Shown here piece after piece: positions 37,101 through 44,248 of a DNA stretch of 64,000 nucleotides. The stretch's first letter is position 1, and each line of letters starts with the position of its first letter. Source of the stretch: Actinocrispum wychmicini (GTDB taxonomy: Bacteria; Actinomycetota; Actinomycetes; Mycobacteriales; Pseudonocardiaceae); the NCBI RefSeq assembly GCF_004345645.1, contig NZ_SLWS01000022.1, forward strand, positions 1 through 64,000. The letters are read 5' to 3'. The notes below the pieces were generated by a model that saw nothing but the letters and a program-made list of their open reading frames with translations, ran no database searches and was not told the origin of the DNA. A program made the position numbers and the translations under genes.

Positions 37101-40100
37101 GGTTGCGGTCAGGCGAACCACAGGCGCTGGTGCGGGACGGCGTGGTGCGGGTGCCCCGGCTCGCCCCGGTCGGGCCTGGGACTTCGCAGTGGCCGACCGG
37201 TGGGACCGTGCTGGTGACCGGCGCCAGCGGTTCGCTCGGTCGCCTGATCGCGCGTCATCTGGTGGCGCGGTACGGCGTGGAACGGCTGGTCCTGGCCAGT
37301 CGCAGCGGGACCGCCGCGGACCTGGACGATCTCGACGCTGACGTCCGAGTGGTCGCGTGTGACGTGACTTCGCGACAGTCGTTGGCCGACTTGCTGGCGA
37401 CAGTGAGCGACCTGTCGGCGGTCGTGCACCTCGCCGGGGTCCTGGACGACGGCCTTATCCCCGGGCTGACGCCGGGCCGGCTGGCCGGGGTACTGGCGCC
37501 GAAGGTCGACGCCGTGGTCAACCTGCACGAACTGACCAAGGACATGGATCTGGCGGCGTTCGTGCTGTTCTCGTCGGTCGCCGGGGTGTTGGGCAGTGCG
37601 GGCCAGGCGGCCTACGCGGCCGGGAACGCCTTCCTGGACAGGTTCGCCGCGTTCCGCCGGGCCCAGGGCCTGCCCGCGCAGTCCTTGGCATGGGGGATGT
37701 GGGCTGGACAGGGTATGGCGGGCACGTTGGCGGACAAGGACGTTCAGCGGATCTCCCGCGGTGGCGTCCTGCCCCTTTCGGCCGAGGAAGGCCTGGCGCT
37801 GTTCGACCTCGCGTCTACTGTGGACGAGGCAACGCTGGTGCCGGTGCGGCTCGACCCTGGGGCGACCGAGGTCTCGCCGCTGCTGAGCGGTGTCATCCGG
37901 CAGCCGGTTCGGCGGTCGGAACCTGTCTCGCAGCCGAGGTCCTTCTCCGAAGCCGAGTTGCTGGACGTGATCCGTGGCCAGGTCGCGACCGTGCTCGGGC
38001 ACGCGTCGCCAGCCGGGGTCGGGGCCGCGCGGGCGTTCAAGGAGCTGGGTTTCGACTCGCTCACCGCGCTCGAACTGCGTAACGCACTCGCCCGCGAGAC
38101 CGGCCTGAAACTCCCGTCCAGCCTGGTGTTCGACTACCCAACACCGGCCGCCATGGCCGCCGCGCTCGCCGGCACCAGGCCTACCGTTGCGACTGTCAGA
38201 AGGTCCGAAGTAGACGAACCGGTCGCGATTGTCGCCATGGGCTGCCGCTTTCCCGGCGGGGTGGCGACACCGGACGACCTGTGGCGGCTGCTCATGGCGG
38301 GCGCGGATGGCGTGACCGAGTTCCCGGCCGACCGCGGCTGGGACGTCGACAGTGTGTATCACCCCGAACCCGGCCGGCCAGGTCGCAGTTATGCCCGGCA
38401 CGGCGGATTCCTTACCGGCGTCGACCAGTTCGACGCCGGTTTCTTCGGGATCTCCCCCCGTGAGGCGCTGGCCATGGATCCACAGCAGCGCCTGTTGCTG
38501 GAAGTCGCGTGGGAGACGTTCGAACGCGCCGGAATCGACCCGGAGTCCCGCCGGGGCAGCGACACCGGCGTGTTCATTGGAACGAACGGCCAGGACTACA
38601 CCTCAGTTCTCAGTGGAGCGGCGGAAGACGCGGACGGATACCTCGGCACCGGCAACGCGGCTAGTGTCCTTTCCGGACGACTCGCCTACACGTTCGGTCT
38701 GGAAGGGCCCGCGGTCACGGTCGACACCGCGTGTTCGTCCTCATTGGTCGCGTTGCACTGGGCCGTTCAGGCTTTGCGCAAGGGCGAGTGCTCGATGGCG
38801 TTGGTCGGCGGCGCGACCGTGATGTCCACACCAGCGGCGTTTGTCGAGTTCAGCCGCCAGCGCGGGTTGTCAGCGGACGGCCTGTGCCGGGCCTTCTCGG
38901 ACGACGCCAACGGCACCGGCTGGGCGGAGGGCGTCGGCGTCCTCCTGGTCGAACGGCTGTCCGACGCCGAACGCCTCGGACACCCGGTGCTCGCGATGGT
39001 GCGCGGTTCGGCGGTGAACCAGGACGGCGCGTCCAACGGGTTGACGGCACCGAATGGCCCTTCGCAGCAGCGTGTGATCCGTGCCGCGTTGGCCGACGCC
39101 GGACTGTCCCCAGTGGACATCGACGCGGTGGAAGCGCATGGAACCGGGACGTCCCTGGGCGATCCGATCGAGGCGAATGCCCTCGTCGCAACCTATGGCC
39201 AGGACCGGGATCGACCCCTGTGGCTGGGCGCGATCAAGGCCAACATCGGCCACACACAGGCCGCCGCCGGTGTGGCCGGCGTGATCAAGATGGTGCTGGC
39301 GCTGCGTAACGGCGTCCTGCCGAAGTCCCCACACATCAGCTCACCAACCTCCCATGTGGACTGGACGGCGGGAGACGTGCGCCTGCTGACCGAGCCGGTG
39401 GAGTGGGCCGACGGCGCCCGGCGGGCCGGTGTGTCGTCCTTCGGGTTCAGCGGAACGAACGCCCACATCATCCTGGAACACCCCCCGGAGTCCCCGCGTG
39501 TCTCGCGTTCCGGGACGGTGTGTCGCGCGTTCCGGGACGGTGAGATTCCCGTTCCGTGGGTGGTGTCGGGCCGGAGCGCGGCTGCTGTTCACGCTCAGGT
39601 CGAGCGGCTCAAGTCTTTCGACGCGGATCCGTTGGACGTGGGTTTCTCGTTGGCATCGCGTTCGATGTTCGAACATCGCGCGGTCATCGTGGGTGGATCC
39701 GTCGAGATCGGTGTCGCGCGACGGACCAAAACCGCGTTCCTGTTCACCGGGCAGGGCGCTCAGCGCGCGGGAATGGGCCGCGAGTTGTCCGACGCGTTCC
39801 CGGTGTTCGCCTCAGCATTCGACGAGGTGTGCGCGCATTTCGAGCCGGGTCTGCGCGATGTGGTGTTCGGGGACGCGGAAGGTCTGGACCAGACCGGGTG
39901 GGCGCAGCCGGCGTTGTTCGCGGTCGAGGTGGCGCTGTTCCGGTTGGTGGAGTCGTGGGGTTTCACACCGGACGCTGTGCTCGGACACTCGATCGGCGAG
40001 TTCGCCGCGGCGCACGTGGCCGGGGTGTTCTCGCTGGTGGACGCGTGTCAGCTGGTGGCGGCTCGGGCCCGGTTGATGCAGGCGTTGCCGTCGGGCGGCG

Positions 40101-43100
40101 CCATGGCGGCTCTCCGAGTGCCCGCGGATGAGTTGGTGCTGGACGAGCGGGTGGATATCGCCGCCGTCAACGGACCGTCGGCCGTGGTGGTCTCCGGTGA
40201 TTCGGACGCGGTGGCGGAGTTGGTGGCGCGGTTCGACGGCAAACGGCTGAATGTCAGCCACGCGTTCCACTCGCATCACATGGACGCGATGCTCGCTGAG
40301 TTCCGTGCGGTGGCCGAGAGCGTGCGGTACTCGCGACCGACCATTCCCGTGGTGGCGGCCGCTGGCGGGGATGTGTCCGATGTGGAGTACTGGGTTCGGC
40401 AGGTTCGGGACACTGTGCGGTTCCATGAGGGTGTTGAGGCTTTGCGGGCGGGCGGTGCGGGGCGGTTTGTGGAGGTCGGGCCGGATGGGGTGTTGTCGGC
40501 TCTGGTCGACGGGGTGGCGTTGCTGCGGCGGGACCGGCCCGAGGTGCACACGTTGATGGCGGCGGTCGGCCGGTTGCATGTGGACGGATATAGTCCTGAA
40601 TGGACCGGTGTCTTCGCCGGCGGGCAACTCATCGACTTGCCTACGTACCCGTTCCAGCGGGAATCTTACTGGCCGACGCCGGCGCACCCACTCCTCGGCG
40701 ACGCGGTCGAACTCGCCGACGGCGCCGGAGTTGTGTTCAACAGCCGGATATCCGTGCGTACTCATCCGTGGCTGGCCGATCATGTGGTCTCGGGCTCGAC
40801 GTTGTTTCCCGGCACCGCGTTCCTGGAGCTGGCCGCGCAGGCCGGTGCCGCGCTCGGCTGCGATCAGGTGACCGAACTGACCCTCGCCACACCGCTCGTC
40901 ATGTCCGACGACGGAGTGCTGCTGCAGGTCTCGGTCGGTCCGGATCGGACGATCACGATCCACGCACGCCCCGACAACGCGGAACAGCCGTGGACCCTGC
41001 ACGCCACCGGCCTCCTGGGCGAAGGCGTGAACAGCACTACCGACCTGACCCCTTGGCCGCCAGCCGGTGCGACCCCCGTCGACGTAAGCGATCTCTACCA
41101 GGAACTCGCTACCGCCGGCTTCGGCTACGGCCCGACGTTCCAAGGCCTGCAGGCGGTGTGGCAGCGCGACTCGGAGGTGTTCGCCGAGGTTCGCCTGCCG
41201 GGGCAGATGCCCCTGGGGGACTTCAGGTTGCACCCAGCGTTGCTGGACAGTGCGCTGCACGCGGCCGCTTTTGTTCCGCTCGACCACGTTGACGGCGGAC
41301 GTCTGCCGTTCTCGTGGACCGGAGTCACGCTGTACGCCGCTGGCTCGTCGGCGCTGCGGGTCAGGCTCGCCCGGGTCGGACCGGACCAGGTCACGCTCGA
41401 TATCGCCGACCCCGCCGGGCGTCCCGTCGCATCGGTGGAATCCCTGACGTTGCGGGAAATCCAGGTGACCGTCCACGACATTCCGTATCGCGTGGACTGG
41501 CCGGTGGTGCCGACGGGTACTGCGGCCCAAACCGACGTCGAGGTCGTCTCGTTCGAGCCCGGTGACGGCAAGGACGTGGCCGCCGACGCGCACGACTCCG
41601 CCCGGCGCGCCCTGGAGCTGGTCCAAGGCTGGGACGGCGCCGGCAAACTGGCGTTCCTGACCCGGGGCGCGGTCAAGGTCGGTGCCGAGCACGTCGACCT
41701 CGGCCAGGCGCCGGTCTGGGGCCTGGTGCGGTCCGCGCAGTCCGAGAACGCCGACAAGTTCGTCCTCGTCGACATCGACGACCACGCGGACTCGCTCGCC
41801 GCGTTGCCGGCCGCGCTGAACTCGGGCGAGCCACAGCTGGCGATCCGGGCCGGCCAGGTGCACGTCCCCCGAATCACCCAAGCCACCCCCGGGCTGCCCG
41901 TTCCAGCCAGCTCGACCTGGCGGTTGTCGTCGACCGGCAAAGGCGTGCTGGAGAACCTGCACCTGGTCGAGACCCAGGAGCCGGACCCGAACCCGGGCCC
42001 GCGTAAGGCGCCGAACCCGGGCCTGGACCTGGGTGAACCGGACCCGGACCAGGGATCGGGGTGGGTGCGGGAGACGGGCCTGGGGCTGGATGAGCCGGAG
42101 CTGGAGCTGGACCTGCGGCCGGGGCAGGTTCGGGACCTGCGGCCGGGGCGGGCGTGGGCGCGGGACCTGGGCCTGGGGCCGGGTGAGGTGCGGGTGGCGA
42201 TCCGCGCGGCTGGCGTGAACTTCCGGGATGTCATGAACGCCTTGAACATGTACCCCGGGGACGCGGGTGAGTTCGGCCTCGAAGGCGCCGGTGTGGTTAC
42301 AGCTGTCGGCGAGGGGGTGGGCAGGTTCGCGGTCGGCGACCGGGTGATGGGCATGTTCTCGGGCGCGTTCGGGCCGGTGGCCGTGGCGGACGAGCGCATG
42401 GTGGCGCGGATGCCCGCCGGGTGGTCGTTCGCCGAGGCGGCGTCGGCTCCGATCGTGTTCCTGACCGCGTACTACGCGCTGGTCGACCTGGCCGAGCTCA
42501 AGCCCGGGGAGTCCGTGCTCGTGCACGCCGCCGCGGGCGGGGTCGGCATGGCGGCGGTGCAGCTGGCCCGGCATCTCGGGGCCACTGTGTACGGCACCGC
42601 CAGCGCGGCCAAGCAAGCAGTAGTCCGCGGCGTCGCGCACCTTTCATCCTCGCGAACGTTGGACTTCGAGGAAGAGTTCCTTACCGTCACCAACGGCCGG
42701 GGAATCGACGTCGTCCTGAACTCGCTGGCCCGTGAGTTCGTGGACGCGTCGCTGCGGCTGCTGGTGCCGGGTGGAAGGTTCCTGGAGATGGGAAAGACCG
42801 ACATCCGCGACCCCGCGACCCTGCCCGACATACGCTATCAGGCGTTCGACTTGGTGGAGGCTGGGCTCGACCGCATTAGGGTGATGTACGACGAGTTGCT
42901 TGCTTTGATCGACTCGGGTGTGCTAAAGCCGCTGCCGGTGACGGCCTGGGATGTGCGGCGCGCCACGGACGCGTTCCGGTTTGTCAGCCAGGCCAAGCAC
43001 GTCGGCAAGGTCGTCCTCACCATTCCGGCCGAAATGGACCCGAACGGCACGGTCCTGATCACCGGCGGCACCGGCGGCCTCGGCGCGTTGCTGGCCAGGC

Positions 43101-44245
43101 ACCTCGTCAACGAGCGCGGCATGCGCAGGCTCGTACTGATCAGCCGACGCGGGATGGCGGCTGAAGGGGCCGCCGAGCTCCAGGCCGAGCTGGGCGACGC
43201 GGTCACCATCGCGGCATGCGACGCAGCGGACCGGGATGCGCTGGCCGCGTTGCTGGCGACCGTCGGGCCGCTGACCGCGGTCATCCACGCCGCCGGGGTG
43301 CTGGACGACGGGTTGGTGTCCGACCTGACGGCGGAACGGCTCGCCGAGGTCATGCGGCCGAAGGTCGACGCGGCCGTGCACCTGCACGAGCTCACGAAAC
43401 ACCATGACCTGGCGGCGTTCGTGCTGTTCTCCTCCTCAGCGGGCACGTTCGGCGCGCCCGGCCAGGCGAACTACGCGGCGGCCAACGTGTTCCTCGATGC
43501 CCTCGCCGAGCATCGGCGGACGCTGGGGCTGCCGGCCGTGTCCCTGGCCTGGGGGCCGTGGGCGCAGGCCACTGGGATGACCAGCGACCTCACCGACGCC
43601 GACATCCGCCGGATGGAACGCGCGGGTATGCCGCCGCTGGCCGTCGAGCGTGGGTTGCGCCTGTTCGACACGGCGTGCGCGCGGGACGAGGCCGCTCTTG
43701 TGCCGGTGATCATCAACGCCAGGACGCTGGGGCCGGACGGTCCGCCCATGCTTCGTGGGCTGGTTCGTGGCCGGAAAGCCGTTGTGGTGACCGACGTCTC
43801 CGAGGACAACCTGCGGAACGTTGTGCGCACGGAGATCGCGGCGGTCCTCGGGCACGGTTCGCCGGACCAGATCGACCCCGGCCGGGCGTTCAAGGAACTG
43901 GGGTTCGACTCGCTGACCGCGGTGGAACTGCGTAACCGGCTGACCACGGCGACTGGTGTCCGGCTGCCCGCCACGTTGATCTTCGACTACCCGACCCCGG
44001 ACGCGCTGGTCGACGTCCTGCGCGCGGAACTCGCTCCCGCCGAGGACGAGGAGACCGCGATTCGCCAGCTGATGGCGTCCATTCCGCTGGCGCGGTTCCG
44101 GGAGGCCGGTCTCCTCGACGCGGTCCTGGGGCTCGCCAACCCCACCGGCACCGGGGACGCGCCCCGGATCGACGACGCGGACGCGCTCGAGCACATGGGG
44201 GTCGACGACCTGGTGCGGATGGCGCTCGGCCCAACCGAAAGCTGA
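34124..44245 (+). CDS. Modular type I PKS 3: modules 6 and 7 (3373 aa)
   Basis: Domain order: coiled-coil docking domain (NEGKLRDYLRKV) / KS-AT-KR-ACP / KS-AT-DH-ER-KR-ACP / C-terminal tail. The GTG start overlaps the PKS 2 stop (GTGA). It contains the only enoylreductase in the window. The C-terminal tail (ALEHMGVDDLVRMAL) is of a different docking class from those of PKS 1, 2 and 4 and pairs logically with the different N-terminus of PKS 4. TTA codons lie at 34778 and 36110. The DH-to-ER region carries an unusually long acidic, Pro/Gly/Leu-rich linker at 41960-42185. Confidence 0.95.
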   Translation: MTQNEGKLRDYLRKVTTDLHRTRQRLQEATTDEPVAIVAMSCRYPGGVRSPEDLWRLAAAGTDAISPFPTRRGWDLARLYHPDPDHPGTCYTREGGFLHDADEFDAEFFGVSPREALAIDPQQRLLLETSWEAFERAGIRPSTLRGSQIGVFVGVMYNDYGTRITAPPDGLEAYLGNGSAASIASGRISYTFGLEGPAVTIDTACSSSLVALHWAAQALRTGECSMALAGGVAVMSTPATFIGFSRQRGLAADGRCKSFSDSADGTGWGEGVGLLLLERMSDAVRNGHPVLAVVRGSAINQDGASSGLTAPNGPSQQRVIRAALANARMSTFDIDAVEAHGTGTSLGDPIEANALMSTFGHRDRPLWLGSLKSNIGHTQAAAGVGGVIKMVMAMRHGLLPQTLHAANPSSKVDWSAGNVRLLTSPVPWQSSLRRAGVSSFGVSGTNAHVIIEQAPPSPDEPATATTGPVPWVLSGRSPAALRELGRQLAGRPDIADVAYSLATTRSAFSHRAVVVGSRPSDFLVSLSSKEIRTGATAFLFTGQGAQWAGMGAELYASYPVFAAVFDEVCEYFEPGLRDVVFGEAPGLDQTGWAQPALFALEVALYRLVESWGLRPDFVLGHSIGEFAAAHVAGVFSMADACRLVAARARLMQALPPGGAMIALRATEDEVAPLLDSRVGIAAVNGPSSVVVSGDESTALGIAERFEGKRLRVSHAFHSPLMEPMLAEFREVAASVRFERPSIPMVAAAVGDVCLPEYWVRQVRDTVRFHDGVADLRAQGVVRFVEIGPDGVLSALVDGFALMRKGKPSAETLVSAIGDLYVDGLDPDWAAMLPGRRVDLPTYPFQRDRYWLDTADAHHESLYRLEWVEVSPPESGQDWVEVADLAALTGEIPRQVVIRCVSDRDTVSDDTVIDTVSETHRLTGLVLRTVQEWVADQRFAESRLVFVTSGAVDGDTVIDPAGAAVWGLVRSAEVENPGRFVLVDADADADVELGLRSGEPQALVRDGVVRVPRLAPVGPGTSQWPTGGTVLVTGASGSLGRLIARHLVARYGVERLVLASRSGTAADLDDLDADVRVVACDVTSRQSLADLLATVSDLSAVVHLAGVLDDGLIPGLTPGRLAGVLAPKVDAVVNLHELTKDMDLAAFVLFSSVAGVLGSAGQAAYAAGNAFLDRFAAFRRAQGLPAQSLAWGMWAGQGMAGTLADKDVQRISRGGVLPLSAEEGLALFDLASTVDEATLVPVRLDPGATEVSPLLSGVIRQPVRRSEPVSQPRSFSEAELLDVIRGQVATVLGHASPAGVGAARAFKELGFDSLTALELRNALARETGLKLPSSLVFDYPTPAAMAAALAGTRPTVATVRRSEVDEPVAIVAMGCRFPGGVATPDDLWRLLMAGADGVTEFPADRGWDVDSVYHPEPGRPGRSYARHGGFLTGVDQFDAGFFGISPREALAMDPQQRLLLEVAWETFERAGIDPESRRGSDTGVFIGTNGQDYTSVLSGAAEDADGYLGTGNAASVLSGRLAYTFGLEGPAVTVDTACSSSLVALHWAVQALRKGECSMALVGGATVMSTPAAFVEFSRQRGLSADGLCRAFSDDANGTGWAEGVGVLLVERLSDAERLGHPVLAMVRGSAVNQDGASNGLTAPNGPSQQRVIRAALADAGLSPVDIDAVEAHGTGTSLGDPIEANALVATYGQDRDRPLWLGAIKANIGHTQAAAGVAGVIKMVLALRNGVLPKSPHISSPTSHVDWTAGDVRLLTEPVEWADGARRAGVSSFGFSGTNAHIILEHPPESPRVSRSGTVCRAFRDGEIPVPWVVSGRSAAAVHAQVERLKSFDADPLDVGFSLASRSMFEHRAVIVGGSVEIGVARRTKTAFLFTGQGAQRAGMGRELSDAFPVFASAFDEVCAHFEPGLRDVVFGDAEGLDQTGWAQPALFAVEVALFRLVESWGFTPDAVLGHSIGEFAAAHVAGVFSLVDACQLVAARARLMQALPSGGAMAALRVPADELVLDERVDIAAVNGPSAVVVSGDSDAVAELVARFDGKRLNVSHAFHSHHMDAMLAEFRAVAESVRYSRPTIPVVAAAGGDVSDVEYWVRQVRDTVRFHEGVEALRAGGAGRFVEVGPDGVLSALVDGVALLRRDRPEVHTLMAAVGRLHVDGYSPEWTGVFAGGQLIDLPTYPFQRESYWPTPAHPLLGDAVELADGAGVVFNSRISVRTHPWLADHVVSGSTLFPGTAFLELAAQAGAALGCDQVTELTLATPLVMSDDGVLLQVSVGPDRTITIHARPDNAEQPWTLHATGLLGEGVNSTTDLTPWPPAGATPVDVSDLYQELATAGFGYGPTFQGLQAVWQRDSEVFAEVRLPGQMPLGDFRLHPALLDSALHAAAFVPLDHVDGGRLPFSWTGVTLYAAGSSALRVRLARVGPDQVTLDIADPAGRPVASVESLTLREIQVTVHDIPYRVDWPVVPTGTAAQTDVEVVSFEPGDGKDVAADAHDSARRALELVQGWDGAGKLAFLTRGAVKVGAEHVDLGQAPVWGLVRSAQSENADKFVLVDIDDHADSLAALPAALNSGEPQLAIRAGQVHVPRITQATPGLPVPASSTWRLSSTGKGVLENLHLVETQEPDPNPGPRKAPNPGLDLGEPDPDQGSGWVRETGLGLDEPELELDLRPGQVRDLRPGRAWARDLGLGPGEVRVAIRAAGVNFRDVMNALNMYPGDAGEFGLEGAGVVTAVGEGVGRFAVGDRVMGMFSGAFGPVAVADERMVARMPAGWSFAEAASAPIVFLTAYYALVDLAELKPGESVLVHAAAGGVGMAAVQLARHLGATVYGTASAAKQAVVRGVAHLSSSRTLDFEEEFLTVTNGRGIDVVLNSLAREFVDASLRLLVPGGRFLEMGKTDIRDPATLPDIRYQAFDLVEAGLDRIRVMYDELLALIDSGVLKPLPVTAWDVRRATDAFRFVSQAKHVGKVVLTIPAEMDPNGTVLITGGTGGLGALLARHLVNERGMRRLVLISRRGMAAEGAAELQAELGDAVTIAACDAADRDALAALLATVGPLTAVIHAAGVLDDGLVSDLTAERLAEVMRPKVDAAVHLHELTKHHDLAAFVLFSSSAGTFGAPGQANYAAANVFLDALAEHRRTLGLPAVSLAWGPWAQATGMTSDLTDADIRRMERAGMPPLAVERGLRLFDTACARDEAALVPVIINARTLGPDGPPMLRGLVRGRKAVVVTDVSEDNLRNVVRTEIAAVLGHGSPDQIDPGRAFKELGFDSLTAVELRNRLTTATGVRLPATLIFDYPTPDALVDVLRAELAPAEDEETAIRQLMASIPLARFREAGLLDAVLGLANPTGTGDAPRIDDADALEHMGVDDLVRMALGPTES
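35105..35206 (+). repeat. Short AT-rich repeat A, KS6 pair
   Basis: Palindromic copy 35105-35120 and second copy 35186-35206, starts 81 bases apart. Confidence 0.9.
36832..36992. repeat. Cluster of GACACTGTC palindromes in KR6
   Basis: Four copies: TGACACTGTCA at 36832-36842 and 36982-36992, and GACACTGTCA at 36848-36857 and 36860-36869. They are read as RDTV, DDTV, IDTV and GDTV. Single perfect copies also occur at 36412-36422 and 63623-63633, where the VRDTV peptide of the AT domain is conserved anyway. Confidence 0.75.
39495..39550 (+). repeat. Linker repeat B, KS7-AT7 copy
   Basis: The cleanest copy: two tandem 22-base units differing at about one position, read as RVSRSGTVCRAFRDGE. Confidence 0.85.
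41960..42185 (+). repeat. Low-complexity expansion before the module 7 enoylreductase
   Basis: The linker entering the ER reads as a run of acidic and Pro/Gly/Leu blocks (EPDPNPGP, PGLDLGEPDPD, LGLDEPELELDL, then RPGQVRDLRPG). The short segment normally found before GVNFRD is lengthened to roughly 70 residues, with internal repetition visible in both DNA and protein. Confidence 0.7.
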
Positions 44246-44248
44246 CCC

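Larger units (their letters stand above)
34220..38170 (+). other. PKS module 6: KS-AT(malonyl)-KR(B)-ACP
   Basis: KS 34220-35485 with DTACSSS and two copies of the short AT-rich repeat. AT 35730-36675 with GHSIGE and HAFHS, malonyl. KR about 36700-37900 with LDD, B-type, Tyr in AYAAGN. Its N-terminal structural half contains a cluster of GACACTGTC palindromes (36832-36992). ACP 37960-38170 with GFDSL. Predicted unit: beta-hydroxy acetate unit. Confidence 0.92.
38217..44030 (+). other. PKS module 7: KS-AT(malonyl)-DH-ER-KR-ACP, fully reducing
   Basis: KS 38217-39485 with DTACSSS. The linker repeat is at 39495-39550. AT about 39720-40675 with GHSIGE and HAFHS. DH 40680-41460 with intact HVVSGSTLFP and LLDSALH. 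ER about 42180-43025 with GVNFRDVM and the NADPH loop AAAGGVG. KR Rossmann part 43045-43780 with LDD. ACP 43810-44030 with GFDSL. Predicted unit: a saturated methylene, the only fully reduced position in the window. Confidence 0.93.

Noticed and set aside
39812..42640. Long minus-strand open frame opposite PKS 3
   Set aside because: Mirrors module 7 domains and shows no independent family resemblance.
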